From positions 69,025 to 133,024 of the forward strand of contig JAVBOH010000002.1 of NCBI GenBank assembly GCA_031550725.1: a stretch of 64,000 bases of DNA, given 5' to 3'. The notes beneath the pieces are model-generated. The model was not told the origin of the DNA and made no database searches. It saw nothing but the letters and a program-made list of their open reading frames with translations. This document shows positions 61,849-64,000 of the stretch, piece by piece. The translations under genes and the position numbers were made by a program. The first letter of the stretch is position 1. Every line of letters begins with the position of its first letter. Origin of the DNA: UBA946 sp031550725. GTDB lineage: Bacteria; Bacillota; Clostridia; Oscillospirales; Ruminococcaceae.

Positions 61849-63807
61849 ATGAAAAGTAATATAGATTATTATAACATACTGGAATTTAACAAGATTAAGG
61901 ATATGCTGTCACAATATGCTGTGACTGATTATGCTCGTGACAAGATCAATGAAATGTGTCCATTCATGAATGAAAATCAGCTTAAAAGAGCACAGAATGA
62001 AACTAATGGTGCAAGGGCTGTTATAGATTATCTTGGTAAACCGCATATTCCAGATACCAACGAAGTTAAAAAGCTATTTGTCATTATCGAAAAGGATGGT
62101 ATACTTTTCCCAGAACAGCTCGATAGATTTATACGATTTATCGCATCATGCAGACGTCTTAAAACATATCTTAAAAAGGCTGAATATACTGAAAAAAGCA
62201 TAGCTTATTTTGGTGCTGATATCAGCACACTGGATGATATATATGATGAAATAAACCGTTGTATCTGCGGAAATGAAATCAATTCCGAGGCATCAAAGGA
62301 GCTTGCTGATATCCGCCGTCAGATTGATAATACCAATACTCAGATTAAGCTTAAGCTTGATGAAATTCTTAAATCAAAAAAGCAATACTGCAACGACAGC
62401 TTTATTTCTATTAAAAATGGTCATTACACACTGCCTGTTAAAAAGGAATATAAAAACCAGATTACAGGCTCTGTTATTGCGACATCATCTACTGGTACGA
62501 CTTATTTTATTGAGCCTAGTGCGGCTATAAAGCTTACTGAAAAACTGAATATTCTCAAGACTGAAGAAAGCATTGAAAAAGAACGTATTTTGTATTATAT
62601 TACTGCTTTGATACACGATTTTCATACTGAGATTAAGCTTAATATCGAAACTGCTGAGGTACTTGATTTCGCTTTTGCAAAGGGTATGCTTAGTTCTGAA
62701 ATGAAAGGTGCTGTACCAAATATCAACACCGACAGGTATATCAAAATTGTTAAGGGCAGGCATCCTTTGCTTAATCGTGACGAATGCGTTCCGATTGATT
62801 TTGAGATTGGCAATAAGGTCAACGGGATTATTATTACTGGTCCTAACACTGGTGGCAAAACTGTTGCATTAAAGCTTGTTGGGTTGTTTTCTGTTATGTC
62901 ACAGTGTGGACTTCATATACCTTGTGAAAGTGCTGACATCTGCATGAACAGTGCTGTACTTTGTGATATTGGTGACGGACAAAATATATCGGAAAACTTG
63001 TCTACTTTTTCTGCTCATATCACGAATATTGTTGATATTATATCGTCTGTTTCAAAAGAAACTCTTATACTGCTTGATGAGCTTGGCTCCGGTACTGACC
63101 CTGCCGAAGGTATGGGTATTGCTGTTGCCATACTTGAAGAATTGCGACAGAAAAAATGTCTTTTTGTTGCAACTACTCATTATGCCGAGGTTAAAAGCTA
63201 TGCTGAAAATGCCACAGGACTTATGAACGCACGTATGACTTTTGATAAGGAAACTTTAAAGCCGCAATATAAGCTTGTTATTGGCGAAGCTGGTGAAAGC
63301 TGTGCATTTTATATTGCAAAAAGGCTTGGATTTCCTGCTCGTCTGCTTAAATATGCATATGAGCAAACTTATAATACCACAGTTGTTTCAAGTGTGCCTG
63401 ATATGAGTTTTACTGAAATTATTTCAGATAATATTTCAGAAACTAATGATGTAAAAACGACATCTATCAGCACGCCCAAGATTGAAAAATCAATAGTGAA
63501 AAAGCAGACATCCACTCATGCCTTAAGCTTTAACATTGGTGACAGTGTTGTTGTATATCCTGAAAAAAAGATAGGCATTGTTTATAAACCAACTGATGAA
63601 CTGGGAACTCTTATTGTTCAGGTTCAGGGTAAAAAGCAGAAGATTAATCATAAGCGCCTGCATTTAAAAACACCTGCGAGCAAGCTTTATCCGCCTGATT
63701 ATGATTTTTCTATAATTTTTGATACAGTCCAAAATCGAAAGGCTCGACACAGCATGGATAAGAAATTTTCTCCTGATGCTGTTATTGAGTATGATGATAA
63801 TATTTAA
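61849..63807 (+). CDS. MutS2-like ATPase lacking the Smr domain
   Basis: A 652-residue MutS family ATPase of the MutS2 branch. The N-terminal core and clamp (1-300) lack the mismatch-recognition domain I of MutS. Walker A is IITGPNTGGKTVALKLVGLFSVM (near 330), the Q-loop and signature region LCDIGDGQNISENLSTFSAHI, Walker B LILLDELGSGTDPAEGMGIA and FVATTHYAEVKSYA. A KOW-like domain follows (FNIGDSVVVYPEKKIGIVYKPTDELGTL, about 550-600), and then only ~50 residues. Full MutS2 has ~785 residues with a C-terminal Smr nuclease that here is absent; the gene ends with a natural stop and a terminator, not a frameshift I can see. Such short forms are a separate paralogue in Clostridia. Role: recombination or ribosome-collision handling is known for full MutS2; not assignable here. 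Confidence 0.82.
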   Translation: MKSNIDYYNILEFNKIKDMLSQYAVTDYARDKINEMCPFMNENQLKRAQNETNGARAVIDYLGKPHIPDTNEVKKLFVIIEKDGILFPEQLDRFIRFIASCRRLKTYLKKAEYTEKSIAYFGADISTLDDIYDEINRCICGNEINSEASKELADIRRQIDNTNTQIKLKLDEILKSKKQYCNDSFISIKNGHYTLPVKKEYKNQITGSVIATSSTGTTYFIEPSAAIKLTEKLNILKTEESIEKERILYYITALIHDFHTEIKLNIETAEVLDFAFAKGMLSSEMKGAVPNINTDRYIKIVKGRHPLLNRDECVPIDFEIGNKVNGIIITGPNTGGKTVALKLVGLFSVMSQCGLHIPCESADICMNSAVLCDIGDGQNISENLSTFSAHITNIVDIISSVSKETLILLDELGSGTDPAEGMGIAVAILEELRQKKCLFVATTHYAEVKSYAENATGLMNARMTFDKETLKPQYKLVIGEAGESCAFYIAKRLGFPARLLKYAYEQTYNTTVVSSVPDMSFTEIISDNISETNDVKTTSISTPKIEKSIVKKQTSTHALSFNIGDSVVVYPEKKIGIVYKPTDELGTLIVQVQGKKQKINHKRLHLKTPASKLYPPDYDFSIIFDTVQNRKARHSMDKKFSPDAVIEYDDNI

Positions 63808-63813
63808 AACATG

Positions 63814-63853
63814 AAAACAAGTGAGCAGTTTTTTACTTCTGCTCGCTTGTTTT
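63814..63853 (+). terminator. Terminator of the MutS2-like gene
   Basis: AAAACAAGTGAGCAG (63814-63828) pairs with CTGCTCGCTTGTTTT (63839-63853), 14 of 15 matched. Confidence 0.85.
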
Positions 63854-63904
63854 ATTGCTGGGCACATCCATAAACCGCAATTTTCATAAAAATATGCAAA
63901 AAAT

Positions 63905-63920
63905 ACAGCCAAACGGCTGT
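63905..63920 (-). terminator. Minus-strand hairpin for a gene entering from the right
   Basis: ACAGCC and GGCTGT arms with a 4-base loop are followed by ATTTTTT on the minus strand. A second imperfect hairpin lies at about 63960-63985. They probably end transcription of a gene lying beyond the right edge. Confidence 0.45.
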
Positions 63921-64000
63921 AAAAGTTGAAAAAGCATAAAGATGTGGAAAATTCTCATATTTCTTAAGCCAAAAGGCATAAGAAATCAAGCCGTCGCCAT

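Noticed and set aside
61677..61859. 60-residue hydrophobic frame before the MutS2-like gene
   Set aside because: No ribosome site; it overlaps the start of the MutS2-like gene in another frame and has Phe/Leu/Tyr bias expected of T-rich noncoding sequence.
1..64000. CRISPR array, rRNA operon, IS elements
   Set aside because: No regularly spaced direct repeats, no rRNA-like blocks and no transposase or integrase frames were seen on either strand.

Overview
The window is low-GC, almost entirely free of rRNA, intact tRNA and insertion sequences, and reads as the chromosome of an anaerobic Gram-positive gut-type Clostridia, most likely Oscillospiraceae/Ruminococcus-like. The pointers are a fermentative AdhE with a Rex-type operator, PadR/DUF2812 and DUF4317 genes, secreted GH5 and GH59-like glycosidases, lipoprotein solute-binding proteins and perfect AGGAGG-type ribosome sites with some GTG and TTG starts. 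Species is not assignable from the sequence alone.

Region 1 (1-18.5 kb) looks like an accessory island. Its left part (1-7.5 kb) is a minus-strand array of small-molecule modifying enzymes: five GNAT acetyltransferases (one cut by the window edge), an aminoglycoside/choline-kinase-like phosphotransferase, an alpha/beta hydrolase and an XRE regulator fused to a papain-like domain. One GNAT gene has a 16-codon leader peptide with switchable hairpins over its ribosome site. The right part (7.8-16.5 kb) is a tight plus-strand operon that I do not recognise as a named system: NurA nuclease, HerA ATPase, GHKL/Hsp90-like ATPase, cobalamin-type radical SAM protein, class III nucleotidyl cyclase-like protein and a second GHKL ATPase. 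An AlbA_2/Schlafen-like ATP-binding protein follows. The region ends at a tRNA 3'-end fragment with CCA and a strong terminator (18.50-18.57 kb), which fits an attachment site, next to a decayed AbiEii-like gene.

Region 2 (19-34 kb) is mostly housekeeping and signalling: a 2256-residue Ser/Thr kinase-AAA-GAF-PAS-PAS-histidine kinase-REC-REC protein, flavin reductase, mnmA, a PBP1-like/GGDEF diguanylate cyclase, a HEPN/degenerate-nucleotidyltransferase pair with a structured uORF leader, an aquaporin, DUF4317 and a LacI regulator.

Region 3 (35-49.4 kb) is on the minus strand: an ABC exporter with two DUF2812 proteins under a PadR regulator with three operator repeats, then a c-di-GMP/phosphorelay cluster (FIST sensor, two hybrid kinases ending in HPt, two HD-GYP proteins).

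Region 4 (49.9-64 kb) holds a divergent polysaccharide locus (GH5 lipoprotein, AraC regulator, GH59-like membrane-anchored enzyme), adhE under Rex-type control, a kinase-like protein, a zinc-ribbon/PASTA-like membrane protein, an orphan solute-binding lipoprotein and a MutS2-like ATPase without Smr domain. Promoters given below were read by eye as -35/-10 pairs with 16-17 bp spacing.
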